64,000 nt of DNA from Cryobacterium arcticum (GTDB taxonomy: Bacteria > Actinomycetota > Actinomycetes > Actinomycetales > Microbacteriaceae). Each line of letters begins with the position of its first letter. Positions within the stretch are counted from its first letter, which is position 1. Under the pieces are notes generated by a model. The model was not told the DNA's origin. It did no database searches and was given only the letters and a program-made list of their open reading frames with translations. The position numbers and the translations under genes are program-made. Of the stretch, positions 15,438 to 24,737 are shown in pieces. The stretch is from positions 2,666,001 to 2,730,000 of the forward strand of contig NZ_CP016282.1 in the NCBI RefSeq assembly GCF_001679725.1, written 5' to 3'.

Positions 15438-18068
15438 TCAGAAGCGCTGTCGTCTGAGGCGCGAGATCATGGGGACCGCAGCGGCTGCGGCCAGTCCGGA
15501 GAGGAGCCCGACGGGCACGGCCATGCCGACCGGGCCGACCTCGGGGTCATCGGGGGTCTTGGCCCCGATCAGGGGTCCGGCCACGGTGCCGGTGGCCGTG
15601 GGGTCGGTGGCCGCCGTGGCTGCGGCCACGGTCGCCGCCGCCGCCGCGACCGCCGCGGACCCGCTGGCGGGAACCGTTGCCGCGGCGGGGGCCGCGACGG
15701 ACGCCGCGGCCGGTTTCGCTGCCGCCGCTGTCGGGGTCGGCGTCGCTGCGGGCTTCGCCTGCGGGCTGATGCCCTGCTCGATGGCGGTCGCCGCGACGAG
15801 GGCCTGCGCGCTCCAACTGGTGGGCATGCTCGCGTACCCCGCCGGCAGCTGGCCGAGCTCGGTGCCCGGCTTCTGCCCGTCGGTGGCCGCGTAGCGGATC
15901 AGGTTGGCGAACTTCGCGCGCTGCTTCGCATCCGTCTGCAGCGGGTTCAGCGCGGCGTAGACCGGCAGGGTGACGGGATAGGCGGTGCTGGCGCCCGCCG
16001 CCGCGCTCGACGACGGATCGAACTCCAGCACGGCGGTCTGCATCTCGGTGGGTGTCATGGCCGCCGCAGCGGCGAGCATGGCGTCGGAGGTGGGCGCGAC
16101 GAAGCTGCCCGCCGGGTTCCGCAGCGACGCGGTGACGTTCTGGTAGCGCGCGGCGGACCCCGCCGTGCTCAGGCCGATCACGCCCTGGTCCCCGGCCAGG
16201 CTCCTGGCCGTCTTGAGGTACTTGGGCGGGGTGCTGGTGGAGTCCCAGCCGCCGAGCAGCTGACCGTCGCCGCGGAGGGTGAGGTAGGCGCCGTTCTCGA
16301 AGTCGGAGGTGTACGGCCGCCAGGTCACCAGGTTCACCGGCCCCACACCGTTCGAGCCCGTTGTCGCCGGCTTCTCGACGGGGTCGGCCTTGGGGAAGGT
16401 GTCGCGGGGCAGGGTGAAGGCCGCGCCGGTGGGGTTGACGCCCGCGTTGGTGGAGTACCACGGGTTGACGATCATGCCCCACTCGTCGGGGGTGCCGTTC
16501 AGGAAGGCGACGGCCTCGGAATCGGCCATCACGTAGCGCCAGAGCGCCGTGGCGAGGTCCGAGCGTCCCGACGGCGCCAGCATGTCGGACAACGATGCGC
16601 TGTTGAGGTCCTGCGCGGCCCACTCCGCATCGTTCACGGCCAGGAAGTCAGGGTCCCGGGTGAGGTTGCGGGCGTTGTGGCCCTGATGGGCGTTGTCGGT
16701 GTAGTTGATGTGCTTGAGGTCTGCCCCGGGTGGCAGCGCTGAGATGTAGGACGCCGTGAGCAGTTTGGCCACCAGCCGTGGGGTGAGGTTCAGTGAGGTG
16801 AACGCCTGGGTTTCGCGGTCCTTGTAGGCCTGGTCGATGCCGTCGACGGGGGTGACCCGCCTGTCGATCGCGAAGGACACCGTGACCCCGGAGATGCCGA
16901 CGGGTGCGTACTGCAGCGGGTCGGGGGCGGTCGTCTGGAGAGGGTAGGAGGTGAGCGCCAGCGGGCTCGGGGTGGTGCCGGCGGCCTTGGTCAGCACATC
17001 CGCCTCGTTGCCGGTGCTGAGCACGAACGCCGAGCCGCTGGTGCCCGCGCACAGGTTGGGCTGCCAGGAGGAGATGGCGCCGGCGATGAGTTCGCTGCCG
17101 CCGAGCTGGGACTCCGCGCTGCCGATGTCGCAGCGCACTCCCACGGGCTTGAAGTCGAGTTTGACCGCCACGTGGTGCTGCCAGGCGTCCCAGAACAGGC
17201 CAGGCTGGGTGATCTCGTTCGTGCCGGAGTCGCCCACCGGCCGCGGAATGACGACGAGCCAGCAGGATGCGCCCGTCGTGACGCCGTTCTTCACCACGGG
17301 CTCGCCACAGCCGAGCCCCGGCGATTGCATGCTGGTCTGCACCTCGAACTTGACCGCTCCGGCACCGGTGTCGTCGGAGCCGGCCCATTTGATCTCGTTC
17401 GAGGTGTACTCAGTGAAGTACTCGTTCTTGTTCACGTCGACGGTGGTGTCGTGCACGAGCACGCCCTTCGCGTTCTTCACGACGGATGTTACGAGGGCGC
17501 CGTTGCGCGGCTGGAACGGGATCGACGTGTACGGCGGCACGGCGAACCCGGCGCCGGCTGTGGTGTACTGCTCGTCCTGCGTGGCGATGTTCGGGGCGCG
17601 GTCCGGCTTCTCGGGGTCTGGCGGGACGTTGGCCTGCACGTTGGCGTCCCGGCCCACGTTGGGGAAGGCGCCGTACTGGCAGGTCGTGCGGTCGGGGTGG
17701 CCGGGGTTCTTCGGGTCCTCGCCCCAGCACTGCGCGATCTGCAGGAAGTTCTCGCCGCCGACGTTGCCCTGCGGCCGCACCGACTTCTTGCCGCCGGTCC
17801 AGCTGACCAGGATGCCCTCCGACACGAGGTCGGTGGTCTGGGACACGGTGACGGTGAGGTCGGGGAACGGCGCCGTGGCCGGTGCGAGCTCGTAGTCCGC
17901 ACTTCGCACGGTGACGGCGCTGGAGGCATCCGCCACGGCCGCGGTGGGGGCCAGCGACGTGAGCGCGGCCACGCTGACGCCCACGAGGAGGCCGACGATG
18001 ATGCCGCTGGCCCCGGCCCGGGTCCAGGGCGAGGTGCGCACGGGGGTCGGTGCGGCGTGCCGGCTCAT
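15438..18068 (-). CDS. Giant tail-anchored PstS-like surface protein
   Basis: 876 aa. Signal segment (GIIVGLLVGVSVAALTSLAP), an N-terminal domain with Cys pairs (IAQCWGEDPKNPGHPDRTTC), a second Cys-containing region, then a PstS-like part: YAPVGISGVTVSFAIDR, FTSLNLTPRLVAKLL, and near the end AYPVTLPVYAALNPLQTD. An Ala/Thr/Pro-rich linker of about 70 residues and a C-terminal helix (VGLLSGLAAAAAVPMI) with RLRRQRF close it. It looks like a binding domain held away from the membrane by a wall-spanning stalk. Start ATG 18068 overlaps the upstream stop as ATGA. I know no characterised homologue. Confidence 0.7.
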   Translation of the reverse strand: MSRHAAPTPVRTSPWTRAGASGIIVGLLVGVSVAALTSLAPTAAVADASSAVTVRSADYELAPATAPFPDLTVTVSQTTDLVSEGILVSWTGGKKSVRPQGNVGGENFLQIAQCWGEDPKNPGHPDRTTCQYGAFPNVGRDANVQANVPPDPEKPDRAPNIATQDEQYTTAGAGFAVPPYTSIPFQPRNGALVTSVVKNAKGVLVHDTTVDVNKNEYFTEYTSNEIKWAGSDDTGAGAVKFEVQTSMQSPGLGCGEPVVKNGVTTGASCWLVVIPRPVGDSGTNEITQPGLFWDAWQHHVAVKLDFKPVGVRCDIGSAESQLGGSELIAGAISSWQPNLCAGTSGSAFVLSTGNEADVLTKAAGTTPSPLALTSYPLQTTAPDPLQYAPVGISGVTVSFAIDRRVTPVDGIDQAYKDRETQAFTSLNLTPRLVAKLLTASYISALPPGADLKHINYTDNAHQGHNARNLTRDPDFLAVNDAEWAAQDLNSASLSDMLAPSGRSDLATALWRYVMADSEAVAFLNGTPDEWGMIVNPWYSTNAGVNPTGAAFTLPRDTFPKADPVEKPATTGSNGVGPVNLVTWRPYTSDFENGAYLTLRGDGQLLGGWDSTSTPPKYLKTARSLAGDQGVIGLSTAGSAARYQNVTASLRNPAGSFVAPTSDAMLAAAAAMTPTEMQTAVLEFDPSSSAAAGASTAYPVTLPVYAALNPLQTDAKQRAKFANLIRYAATDGQKPGTELGQLPAGYASMPTSWSAQALVAATAIEQGISPQAKPAATPTPTAAAAKPAAASVAAPAAATVPASGSAAVAAAAATVAAATAATDPTATGTVAGPLIGAKTPDDPEVGPVGMAVPVGLLSGLAAAAAVPMISRLRRQRF

Positions 18069-19732
18069 TTGACGCCGCCCGTGCGGTCGCGGGGCGTCAG
18101 TCTGCGCCAGAACACCGGCGGCAGCACCGCGGCGGCGACGAGCAGTGTCGCGGCCAGGAGCATCAGCGACTGCTGCAGCCCCCAGCCGTCCTCGGCGAGG
18201 GTGAACGGGGTGGCCACGGCCGCCCCGGCCACGGATGAGCCGACGGCGCCGCCGGAGACGAGGGCGCCGTTGGCGTCGTAGACCGCCGCCGCCCCCACCG
18301 TCGTGCCGGTGGCGGCTGCCCCGCCGGCCGATGTCGTAGCTGCCGCGGCTGCCGCTGCGGCGGCGGTCTCCTCCGCCGTGCCGCCCGTGGCGCTCCCGCC
18401 GGTTCCGCTGCCCGTGATCGGAGTCTCGGCCGGGGCGCCTGCCGTGCCGGTGGTGCACTGGTTCGGGCCCACCTTGTCACAGTCCTGCGGCTGGGCCGCG
18501 GTGAGCGCGAGCTGGTTGCTCGACGGGGAATCCCCGGCCTTGAAGGTCGGGTTGTTGCACTTGTTGATGTCGACACCGGTGGTGTCGGCGCCGGGGACCC
18601 GTTTGATCTGGTCGAACCCGGCGAGCACGAGGTTCATCGGCAGCGGCGAGTAGCCGAGGTCGGCGGCCTGCTGCTGGCCCTCGCAGAGCATGTAGTTGGC
18701 GAAGGCGCCGAGCGTGGTGCCCTTCTTGGCGGTGAACACCCCGCCCACTTCGGTGGGCACGATCATGTAGGAGTAGCTGGAGAGCGCGTAGGTGCGCGGG
18801 TCGGCGCTGTTGTACACGCCGTCCAGCACCTGGGTGAGGTAGTTGGGCCCGGGGGTCTGGTCGATCTGCGCGGTCAGCAGCGCCACCGCCACCGAGTTCG
18901 CGGTGGGTTCGACGTAGTACCCGGCCTGGTTGAGCACCTTGGCCACGGGGAAACCCGACTCCAGGGCGTAGGAGTACTCGACGTAGGTGATGGCGCCTTC
19001 GCCGTAGTCCTGGCTGACGTAGCCGGCCACGCCGGAGGATCCGCTCTGCGCCTTGGCGTTGCCGAAGGTGGGGTACTGCGAGGTCAGGCCGCAGGGTGTG
19101 GCGCGTCCGACGGAAGCGCAGAACGCGTCCCACAGGGCCGGGTGCTGTTTGGACATCCACAGGCTGAACTGGGCGGTGGAGCCGGAGCCGTCGGAGCGGA
19201 CGACCGGGACGATGCCCTTGTCCGGCATGGCCAGGCCGGGGTTGTCGGCCTGGATGGCGGGGTCGTTCCAGTTGGTGATGCCGCCCGTGAAGATCTTGGT
19301 GATGACGTCGCCGCTCAGCCGCAGGTTGGACACCCGCACGCCGTTGATCTTGAGGTTGTACATGAACGAGGTGCCGCCGGCCACGATGGGCATGTAGGCG
19401 TAACCGCGAGGAGGTTGCTCCGGCGCTGAGCCGTCTTCGGGGGCGAGCTGGAACGGGATCTCGCTCACGGCGAAGTCGACGTTGCCCGCGGCGAAGTCGC
19501 GCCGCCCGGCCGAGGAGCCGACCCCGGAGTAGTTCACGGTCATGCCGTAGTTGTTCGCGACGTTCTTGCGCCACTGGTCGAGGGCGTTCTGCGACCAGGT
19601 GGAACCGGTGCCGGTGATCGGGTCGTAGCTGGCGGCCTGCGCGGGGATCACGCCCGTCACGGTGACCAGGGCGATGGCGAGCAGGGCGACGATGGCGCGG
19701 ATCCGTCGGATCCACCGGGTCTGTGGCGTCAC
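18065..19732 (-). CDS. pstS: PstS-like phosphate-binding protein with C-terminal membrane anchor
   Basis: 555 aa, about 200 more than normal PstS. Signal peptide (ALVTVTGVIPAQAAS), then the binding-protein core with the three PstS loops: DPITGTGSTWSQNALDQW, VNYSGVGSSAGRRDFA and VPVVRSDGSGSTAQFSLW. The Asp of the usual ASDAP motif is replaced by Glu (FAVSEIPF). A Gly/Ala/Thr-rich linker (about residues 440-500) leads to a C-terminal helix (SLMLLAATLLVAAAVLPPVF) and a basic tail, so the protein is anchored instead of being a lipoprotein (no lipobox). GTG start 19732 overlaps the pstA stop. Confidence 0.82.
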   Translation of the reverse strand: MTPQTRWIRRIRAIVALLAIALVTVTGVIPAQAASYDPITGTGSTWSQNALDQWRKNVANNYGMTVNYSGVGSSAGRRDFAAGNVDFAVSEIPFQLAPEDGSAPEQPPRGYAYMPIVAGGTSFMYNLKINGVRVSNLRLSGDVITKIFTGGITNWNDPAIQADNPGLAMPDKGIVPVVRSDGSGSTAQFSLWMSKQHPALWDAFCASVGRATPCGLTSQYPTFGNAKAQSGSSGVAGYVSQDYGEGAITYVEYSYALESGFPVAKVLNQAGYYVEPTANSVAVALLTAQIDQTPGPNYLTQVLDGVYNSADPRTYALSSYSYMIVPTEVGGVFTAKKGTTLGAFANYMLCEGQQQAADLGYSPLPMNLVLAGFDQIKRVPGADTTGVDINKCNNPTFKAGDSPSSNQLALTAAQPQDCDKVGPNQCTTGTAGAPAETPITGSGTGGSATGGTAEETAAAAAAAAATTSAGGAAATGTTVGAAAVYDANGALVSGGAVGSSVAGAAVATPFTLAEDGWGLQQSLMLLAATLLVAAAVLPPVFWRRLTPRDRTGGVK

Positions 19733-20937
19733 GAGGACGACTCCTTCTGGTGGGGGTCGGTGGCGGTCTGGGTGATGACGTTCGGGGCGTTCAGGTGCTG
19801 CAGGGTGATGCGCTGCAGGTCTCGCAGCGACGCCGCCCCGACCCGTCGCTGCTGACGAGCGGTGAGGTCGCCGGGTGCCCGGCCGCCGATCAGCCTGGCG
19901 ATGGCGAACAGCGCCAGGACCAGCAGGATCAGCACGGCCGCAGCGCCGAAACCGCGCGCGATCATGTTGGGCTCCGGCGATTTGACGAAGTCAAACACCT
20001 GCAGCGGCAGCGAGATCATCGGGCCCTCGAACGGGTTCGTGTTGACCACGGCCGTCACCCCCGAGGTGAGCAGCACCGGGCTGGTCTCGCCGATCCCCCG
20101 CGCGGTGCCGAGGATCACGGCCGTGGCCAGTCCCGGCCGGGCGGTGGGCAGCACGACGTGCCAGATGGTGCGCCACCGGGTCGACCCCAGGGCGTAGGCG
20201 GCCTCGCGCAGGTTGCCGGCCACAAGACGCAACACGATGTCGGAGGCCCTGATCACGATGGGCAGCATCATGACCGTGATGGCCATCGACGCGGCGAACC
20301 CGGAGCGTTGGTGCGTGATCAGCACGATGATCGCCGAGTACACGAACAGGCCGGCCACGATCGAGGGCAGCGCCGTCATGGCATCCGAGATGGTGCGCAC
20401 GAACCGGGCGAAGCGGCCGCCGACCTCGTTGAGGAACAGGGCGGTGAGAATGCCCAGCGGCACCGTGATCACGAGGGCCATACCGATCTGCATGAGCGTG
20501 CCGAGAATGGCGTGCAGGATGCCGCCCATCTCCAGGCCGTCGAGGGGGCCGGCCTTCTCCATGCTCTCGGTGAAGAAGTTGAGGTGCGGCAGGGCCTCCT
20601 GCCCGCGCACCAGGGTGAAGGCCACGACGAACACGAGGGCGCCGAAGAGCACGATCCCGGCGCTGGCGAGCAGAACCGACATCACCCGGTCCTTGACCTC
20701 CTGGAAGTCGGAGGTGTTGCTCACCAGGAGGGCGTAGAAGCCGATGAACGACACGAACGCCACCAGGGTCCAGCCCACCCCGCCGGACAGCGGGGTGAAC
20801 CAGCCGAAGATCAGGGTGGACAGGGCGATGCCGGCGGCGGCCGCGCCGAGCAGGTTGAACCTGTCGTCGAGGCGGGCGGCGCGCACGCGACGGCGCGGGC
20901 CGATCGGGGCGCTGTCCGGAGAGGGGATGAAGGTCAT
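19729..20937 (-). CDS. pstA: Phosphate-type ABC transporter permease PstA
   Basis: 402 aa membrane protein. The C-terminal permease core has ALGSTRWRTIWHVVLPTARPGLATAVILGTARGIGET, of which the EAA-loop part is ALGSTRWRTIWHVVLPTARP. The GIGETSPVLLTSG block is typical of PstA. N-terminal extension of about 100 residues with two additional hydrophobic segments (LLGAAAAGIALSTLIFGWF). Start ATG 20937, 2 bp after the pstC stop, and its own stop overlaps the anchored PstS gene, so pstC-pstA-pstS-like are one tight transcription unit. Confidence 0.88.
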   Translation of the reverse strand: MTFIPSPDSAPIGPRRRVRAARLDDRFNLLGAAAAGIALSTLIFGWFTPLSGGVGWTLVAFVSFIGFYALLVSNTSDFQEVKDRVMSVLLASAGIVLFGALVFVVAFTLVRGQEALPHLNFFTESMEKAGPLDGLEMGGILHAILGTLMQIGMALVITVPLGILTALFLNEVGGRFARFVRTISDAMTALPSIVAGLFVYSAIIVLITHQRSGFAASMAITVMMLPIVIRASDIVLRLVAGNLREAAYALGSTRWRTIWHVVLPTARPGLATAVILGTARGIGETSPVLLTSGVTAVVNTNPFEGPMISLPLQVFDFVKSPEPNMIARGFGAAAVLILLVLALFAIARLIGGRAPGDLTARQQRRVGAASLRDLQRITLQHLNAPNVITQTATDPHQKESSS

Positions 20938-20939
20938 GG

Positions 20940-21998
20940 TCAGTTGCTCTCTGCCCCGGATCGGGACCGGGCCACGATGGACGAGGCCGTGAAGTTGATG
21001 ACCAGGGTCATCAGGAACAGGACGAGGCCGGCGGCCATCAGCGCGGACAGGCCGAACTCGCTGGATTCCCCGTAGCGAAGGGCGATGAGCGCCGAGACGG
21101 AGTTGCTGCCGGTCTTGAGCACCTGCCAGTTGATGGTGAAGATCGGGGAGATGATCATGTACACCGCGATGGTCTCGCCCAGGGCCCGGCCCAGGCCCAG
21201 CATGGTGCCGCCGATGATGCCGCCGCGCCCGAACGGGAGCACGACGGCGCGGATCATGCCCCAGCGGGTGGAGCCGAGGGCGAAGGCCGCCTCCCGTTCA
21301 CCGATGGGCGCCTGGGAGAACGCCTCCCGCATGACCGAGGTCGTCGTGGGGACCACCATGAGCCCGACCACGACCCCGGCGGTGAACGCCGAGGAGGTGA
21401 AGGCGCTGGCGTCGCTCAGGGCCGCGCCGGAGGCATCCGAGACCCTGAAGAACGGGATCCAGCCGAAGTAGGTGGAGATCCAGCTGGCCACCGGGATGAC
21501 GTTGGCCTGGAGGAAGAAGACGCCCCAGAGCCCGAAGACCACGCTGGGCACGGCGGCCATCAGGTCGACCAGGGTGACCAGGGTGGACCGCAGCCGGCCC
21601 TGGGCGACCTCGGAGATGAGCAGGGCGGTTCCCAGAGCCAGCGGCACGGCCACGCACATGGCGATCAGGGCGATCGTGACGGTGCCGAACAGCACCGACG
21701 CGATGCCGAAGGTGCGGGATTCCGGCGACCAGACCTGTTCGGTCAGGAAGGAGAAGCCGGCCACGCCCAGGGCGTCGGAGGCGCGGATGGAGAGGAACAC
21801 GCCCACCGCGAGCATGATCGCCACGGTGATGCCGCCGGCCGTGAACGCCACCGACCGGAACACCGAGTCGGAGACCGACGGGCGGGAGACCAGGGCCCGG
21901 CGGCGTTCCTTCTCGAAGGGGAACGCCTCGGTGTCCGGTGCGCTGTCCGGTGCGCCGGCCGGCGCGGTGCGCGCAGGCAGCAGGGTCGAGCGTGGCAT
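20940..21998 (-). CDS. pstC: Phosphate-type ABC transporter permease PstC
   Basis: 352 aa membrane protein; six core helices. PstC features: SFLTEQVWSPESRTFGIAS, LMAAVPSVVFGLWGVFFL and the EAA loop ALGSTRWGMIRAVVLPFG followed by GRALGETIAVYMI. Start ATG 21998 with GAGGA 6 nt upstream; longer readings are out of the homologous region. First gene of the ten-gene cluster. The 157 bp upstream of it contain one partial match to a PHO-box repeat (ATTCACCTGGC) but no convincing tandem box. Confidence 0.9.
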   Translation of the reverse strand: MPRSTLLPARTAPAGAPDSAPDTEAFPFEKERRRALVSRPSVSDSVFRSVAFTAGGITVAIMLAVGVFLSIRASDALGVAGFSFLTEQVWSPESRTFGIASVLFGTVTIALIAMCVAVPLALGTALLISEVAQGRLRSTLVTLVDLMAAVPSVVFGLWGVFFLQANVIPVASWISTYFGWIPFFRVSDASGAALSDASAFTSSAFTAGVVVGLMVVPTTTSVMREAFSQAPIGEREAAFALGSTRWGMIRAVVLPFGRGGIIGGTMLGLGRALGETIAVYMIISPIFTINWQVLKTGSNSVSALIALRYGESSEFGLSALMAAGLVLFLMTLVINFTASSIVARSRSGAESN

Positions 21999-22155
21999 GG
22001 GTGTCCTCGGGTGAGACGTGGGGTGGGATTCGAGCGGGGCCGGGGTAAGCGGCAACAGCTGCGAAACACATGTTTGGGTTGCCAGGTGAATTCCCGGCGT
22101 CGATCCGACCACCTGGATGTGGACGTGGTGTGTGGACTTGGCGACGGTTCCCGGG

Positions 22156-23928
22156 TCAGGGCGCGGGCGTCGCCGTGCCGGCCGGAGTGGCGGTCGGCGC
22201 GGGAGTCTGCGGCGGCGGGCTGGACGTCGGAGTGACGACGGCGGCGGCCACGGTGAGTGTGACCGTGGTGCCCAGGCGGAGCACGGTGGCGTCCATCGGT
22301 TGGCTGGCCAGCACGGTGCCCGTCGGCGCCGCCGCCTCGGCCCGCACGACGACGACGGCCGTGAAGCCGGCGTTCTGCAGCGCCGCCACGGCATCCGCCT
22401 GGGCCAGGCCGACCGTCGCCGGCACGCTGTTGGACCCCGAGGCCACCAGGAGGTCGACGGGGTCGCCCTCCGCCAGCCAGGTCCCCGGTGCCGGGTTCAG
22501 GGTGAGCACGGTGTCGCCGGTCCGCACCGAATCCTGGGTGCTGAGCAGGCCGACCCGCAGCCCCGCCGCCTCGAGGGCGGCCCGGGCCTCGCCCAGCGGC
22601 ATGGTGGTGAGCTCGGGGACCCGCACCGAGGTGCGTTCAGCTTCGGCGGGGGCCGGCGTCTGGGGTGGAGGCGTCGCCGTCGGGGCCGCTGAGGTGGTCT
22701 CCGTGGCCGACGGGGTGCTGCTGACGGCCACGCTGGTGCGGGCCCCGTCGGCGGCCGCGGCCACCCAGCCGGCCGCGATCACCCCGGCGACGAGGACCAG
22801 CGCCAGCCAGCCGGCGGCCCGCCCCGCGCCCGTGCGGCGGACGGCGGGAGGCGGCAGGAGGTCAGCGGGCCCTGAGCGGGTCGGCGCGGGTCTCGGCGTG
22901 GGCCTACGCGGGAGCACGGCGGTGCGTTCCGTTTCGGGAGCCGGCGAGGAGTCGAGCGGCCTGCCGAACCGGCGGGTGTGGTCGTCTCCGGACTGTCCGG
23001 TCGCGGCGGCCTCGGCGGTCGCGGACGGCTCGAGGGCCAGGATCGCCCGGCGCATCTCGTCGGCCGAGGCGAACCGGTCGGCACGGTCCTTGAGCAGCGC
23101 CCGCACCACGATCCGGTCCACGCCGCGCCGGATGCCGGGACGCACCACCGAGGGCACCGGCGGCGGGGTGAGAGCGTGCGCGCGCCGCACGGCGTCGACG
23201 GTGTCGCGCGGGAAGGGCGGGGAGCCGGTCAGCGCGAAGTAGAGCACACCGCCGAGTTGGTAGAGGTCACCGCGCTCGTCGACGCTCCCGCCGGCCGCCT
23301 GCTCCGGAGACATGTAGTTGACGCTCCCGAGCACGCCCAGCTGCCGATCCGGCCGGTCCTCTGCCGGTTCGGGCTCGCTGCGCAGCAGGTCGGAGCCCGT
23401 CGCGGCACGATCGGTGACGTCGGCCAGGCCGAAGTCGAGCAGCCGCACGGCGCCGATCGGCAGGAAGCCGTCGGCCTCCGGGGCGATCATGATGTTCGCC
23501 GGCGAGACGTCGCGGTGGATCAGACCGGCACCGTGCACGGCAGCGAGCCCCCGCAGCACCGCCAGCGCGAGAGTGAGGGCGTCCGGAACCGGCAGCGGGC
23601 CGGTTCTCTCGACGTACTCGGCGAGGGTCTGGCCGGGGGCCAGTTCCAGGGCGATCCAGGCGAGCGGGTCGGTCTCGTCGTCGTGCACCCCGACGTCCAG
23701 CACGGCCACGACGTTGGGATGCCGCACCCGGCCGGCCTCGCGTGCCTCCCGGAAGAACGCCTCCCGCAGCCGCGGGCTGCGCGACAGCTCCGGGTGCAGG
23801 ATCTTGAGCGCCAGGGCGTCGCCGGTGCGGGTGTCGACGGCGGCGAAGACCGACGCGGATCCCCCGCTGCCCAGCAGCGGTCCGAGCCGGTACCGCCCGG
23901 AGACGAGGCCGGCAGCCGCGCCCGTCAC
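22156..23928 (-). CDS. Eukaryote-type Ser/Thr protein kinase with two PASTA domains
   Basis: 590 aa. Kinase domain (about 10-280): glycine loop LLGSGGSASVFAA, ATP Lys in ALALKIL, catalytic loop HRDVSPANIMI and LLDFGLADVTD. One membrane helix (GWLALVLVAGVIAAGWVAA, about 375-393). Outside are two PASTA repeats, VPELTTMPLGEARAALEAAG and NSVPATVGLAQADAVAALQNAG, and a Thr/Pro-rich tail. PASTA domains sense muropeptides in PknB-type kinases. The catalytic loop has Ser where PknB has Lys (HRDVKPxN); this variant occurs in other bacterial kinases. GTG start overlaps the transglycosylase stop. The operon context points to cell wall control. Confidence 0.92.
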   Translation of the reverse strand: MTGAAAGLVSGRYRLGPLLGSGGSASVFAAVDTRTGDALALKILHPELSRSPRLREAFFREAREAGRVRHPNVVAVLDVGVHDDETDPLAWIALELAPGQTLAEYVERTGPLPVPDALTLALAVLRGLAAVHGAGLIHRDVSPANIMIAPEADGFLPIGAVRLLDFGLADVTDRAATGSDLLRSEPEPAEDRPDRQLGVLGSVNYMSPEQAAGGSVDERGDLYQLGGVLYFALTGSPPFPRDTVDAVRRAHALTPPPVPSVVRPGIRRGVDRIVVRALLKDRADRFASADEMRRAILALEPSATAEAAATGQSGDDHTRRFGRPLDSSPAPETERTAVLPRRPTPRPAPTRSGPADLLPPPAVRRTGAGRAAGWLALVLVAGVIAAGWVAAAADGARTSVAVSSTPSATETTSAAPTATPPPQTPAPAEAERTSVRVPELTTMPLGEARAALEAAGLRVGLLSTQDSVRTGDTVLTLNPAPGTWLAEGDPVDLLVASGSNSVPATVGLAQADAVAALQNAGFTAVVVVRAEAAAPTGTVLASQPMDATVLRLGTTVTLTVAAAVVTPTSSPPPQTPAPTATPAGTATPAP

Positions 23929-24737
23929 GGCATCCGCGCGGCGTAGCCGTTCGCCGTCGCTGCGACGAGGTCGACGTAGCTGTCGACGTGGTTGTACGAG
24001 TACACGGCCGCGCGCCAGGCCGCCGGAGTCGTGAGGTCGCCGGTGTCGCAGAGGTACCGCGCGGTCGTCAGGGCGGCATCGTCGATCTGTTGCGGGTCGG
24101 CCACGCCGTCACCGTTGCCGTCGGCGCCCCAGTCCGACCACGTCGCCGGGATGAACTGCAGCGGGCCCACGGCACGGTCCCACTGCGCGTCGCCGTCCCA
24201 GAGCCCGGCGTCGGTGTCGGGGAAGGCGTCGTAGACCGTGCCGTCCAAGAGCGGCCCGAGGATGCCCGGCGCGGTCTGGCCGTCGGCCCCGATGGCGGAG
24301 GCGCCGTGCCGGCCGTGGTCGGACTCGATGGCGCCCAGCGCCGCCAGGGTGGTCCAGCCCAGCCCGCAGCCCGGTTGTTCGCCGGCCACCCGGAGCGCGG
24401 CACCGGCATAGCCGAGCAGCGCCCGCTGCGGGATGCCGGTGGCCCCCGAGGCCGCGCGCGCCCAGTCCGCCGAGACCACGGCCGTGTCCGGGCCGATTCC
24501 GGCGGGAGCGCTGTCCTGCGTGTCAGCCGGCGATCCGGCGGGCGCCTCCGGTGCGGTCTCCGGGAGGAGCACCGCGGGGACCGGGGCCTCGGCGTAGACC
24601 GCCGCCTGATCGGGCGCGGCTCCGGATCCCCCACCGGGCAGGGCGGCCACGAGGAACCAGGCGGCCACGCCCAGGAAGAGGCCCAGCGGAAGCCACTCCA
24701 GCCAGCGGATCCGCCCGGTCACCGGGAGCCCGCTCAC
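23925..24737 (-). CDS. Membrane-anchored lytic murein transglycosylase
   Basis: 270 aa. N-terminal signal anchor (WLPLGLFLGVAAWFLVAAL), Pro/Ala-rich spacer, then a lysozyme-like domain: GWTTLAALGAIESDHGRHG with the catalytic Glu in the AIESDHG motif, and AVGPLQFIPATWSDWGADGN, VYSYNHVDSYV. This is the SLT2/MltB-like pattern common in actinobacteria. It cleaves glycan strands with anhydromuramyl formation. Start GTG 24737 overlaps the preceding stop (GTGA) and its stop overlaps the PASTA kinase start, so the three genes form one translationally coupled operon. Confidence 0.85.
   Translation of the reverse strand: MSGLPVTGRIRWLEWLPLGLFLGVAAWFLVAALPGGGSGAAPDQAAVYAEAPVPAVLLPETAPEAPAGSPADTQDSAPAGIGPDTAVVSADWARAASGATGIPQRALLGYAGAALRVAGEQPGCGLGWTTLAALGAIESDHGRHGASAIGADGQTAPGILGPLLDGTVYDAFPDTDAGLWDGDAQWDRAVGPLQFIPATWSDWGADGNGDGVADPQQIDDAALTTARYLCDTGDLTTPAAWRAAVYSYNHVDSYVDLVAATANGYAARMP

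Noticed and set aside
22000..22155. PHO box upstream of pstC
   Set aside because: One repeat-like match (ATTCACCTGGC on the minus strand) is present, but the following 11-mer units do not match, so PhoP control is not supported by the sequence alone.
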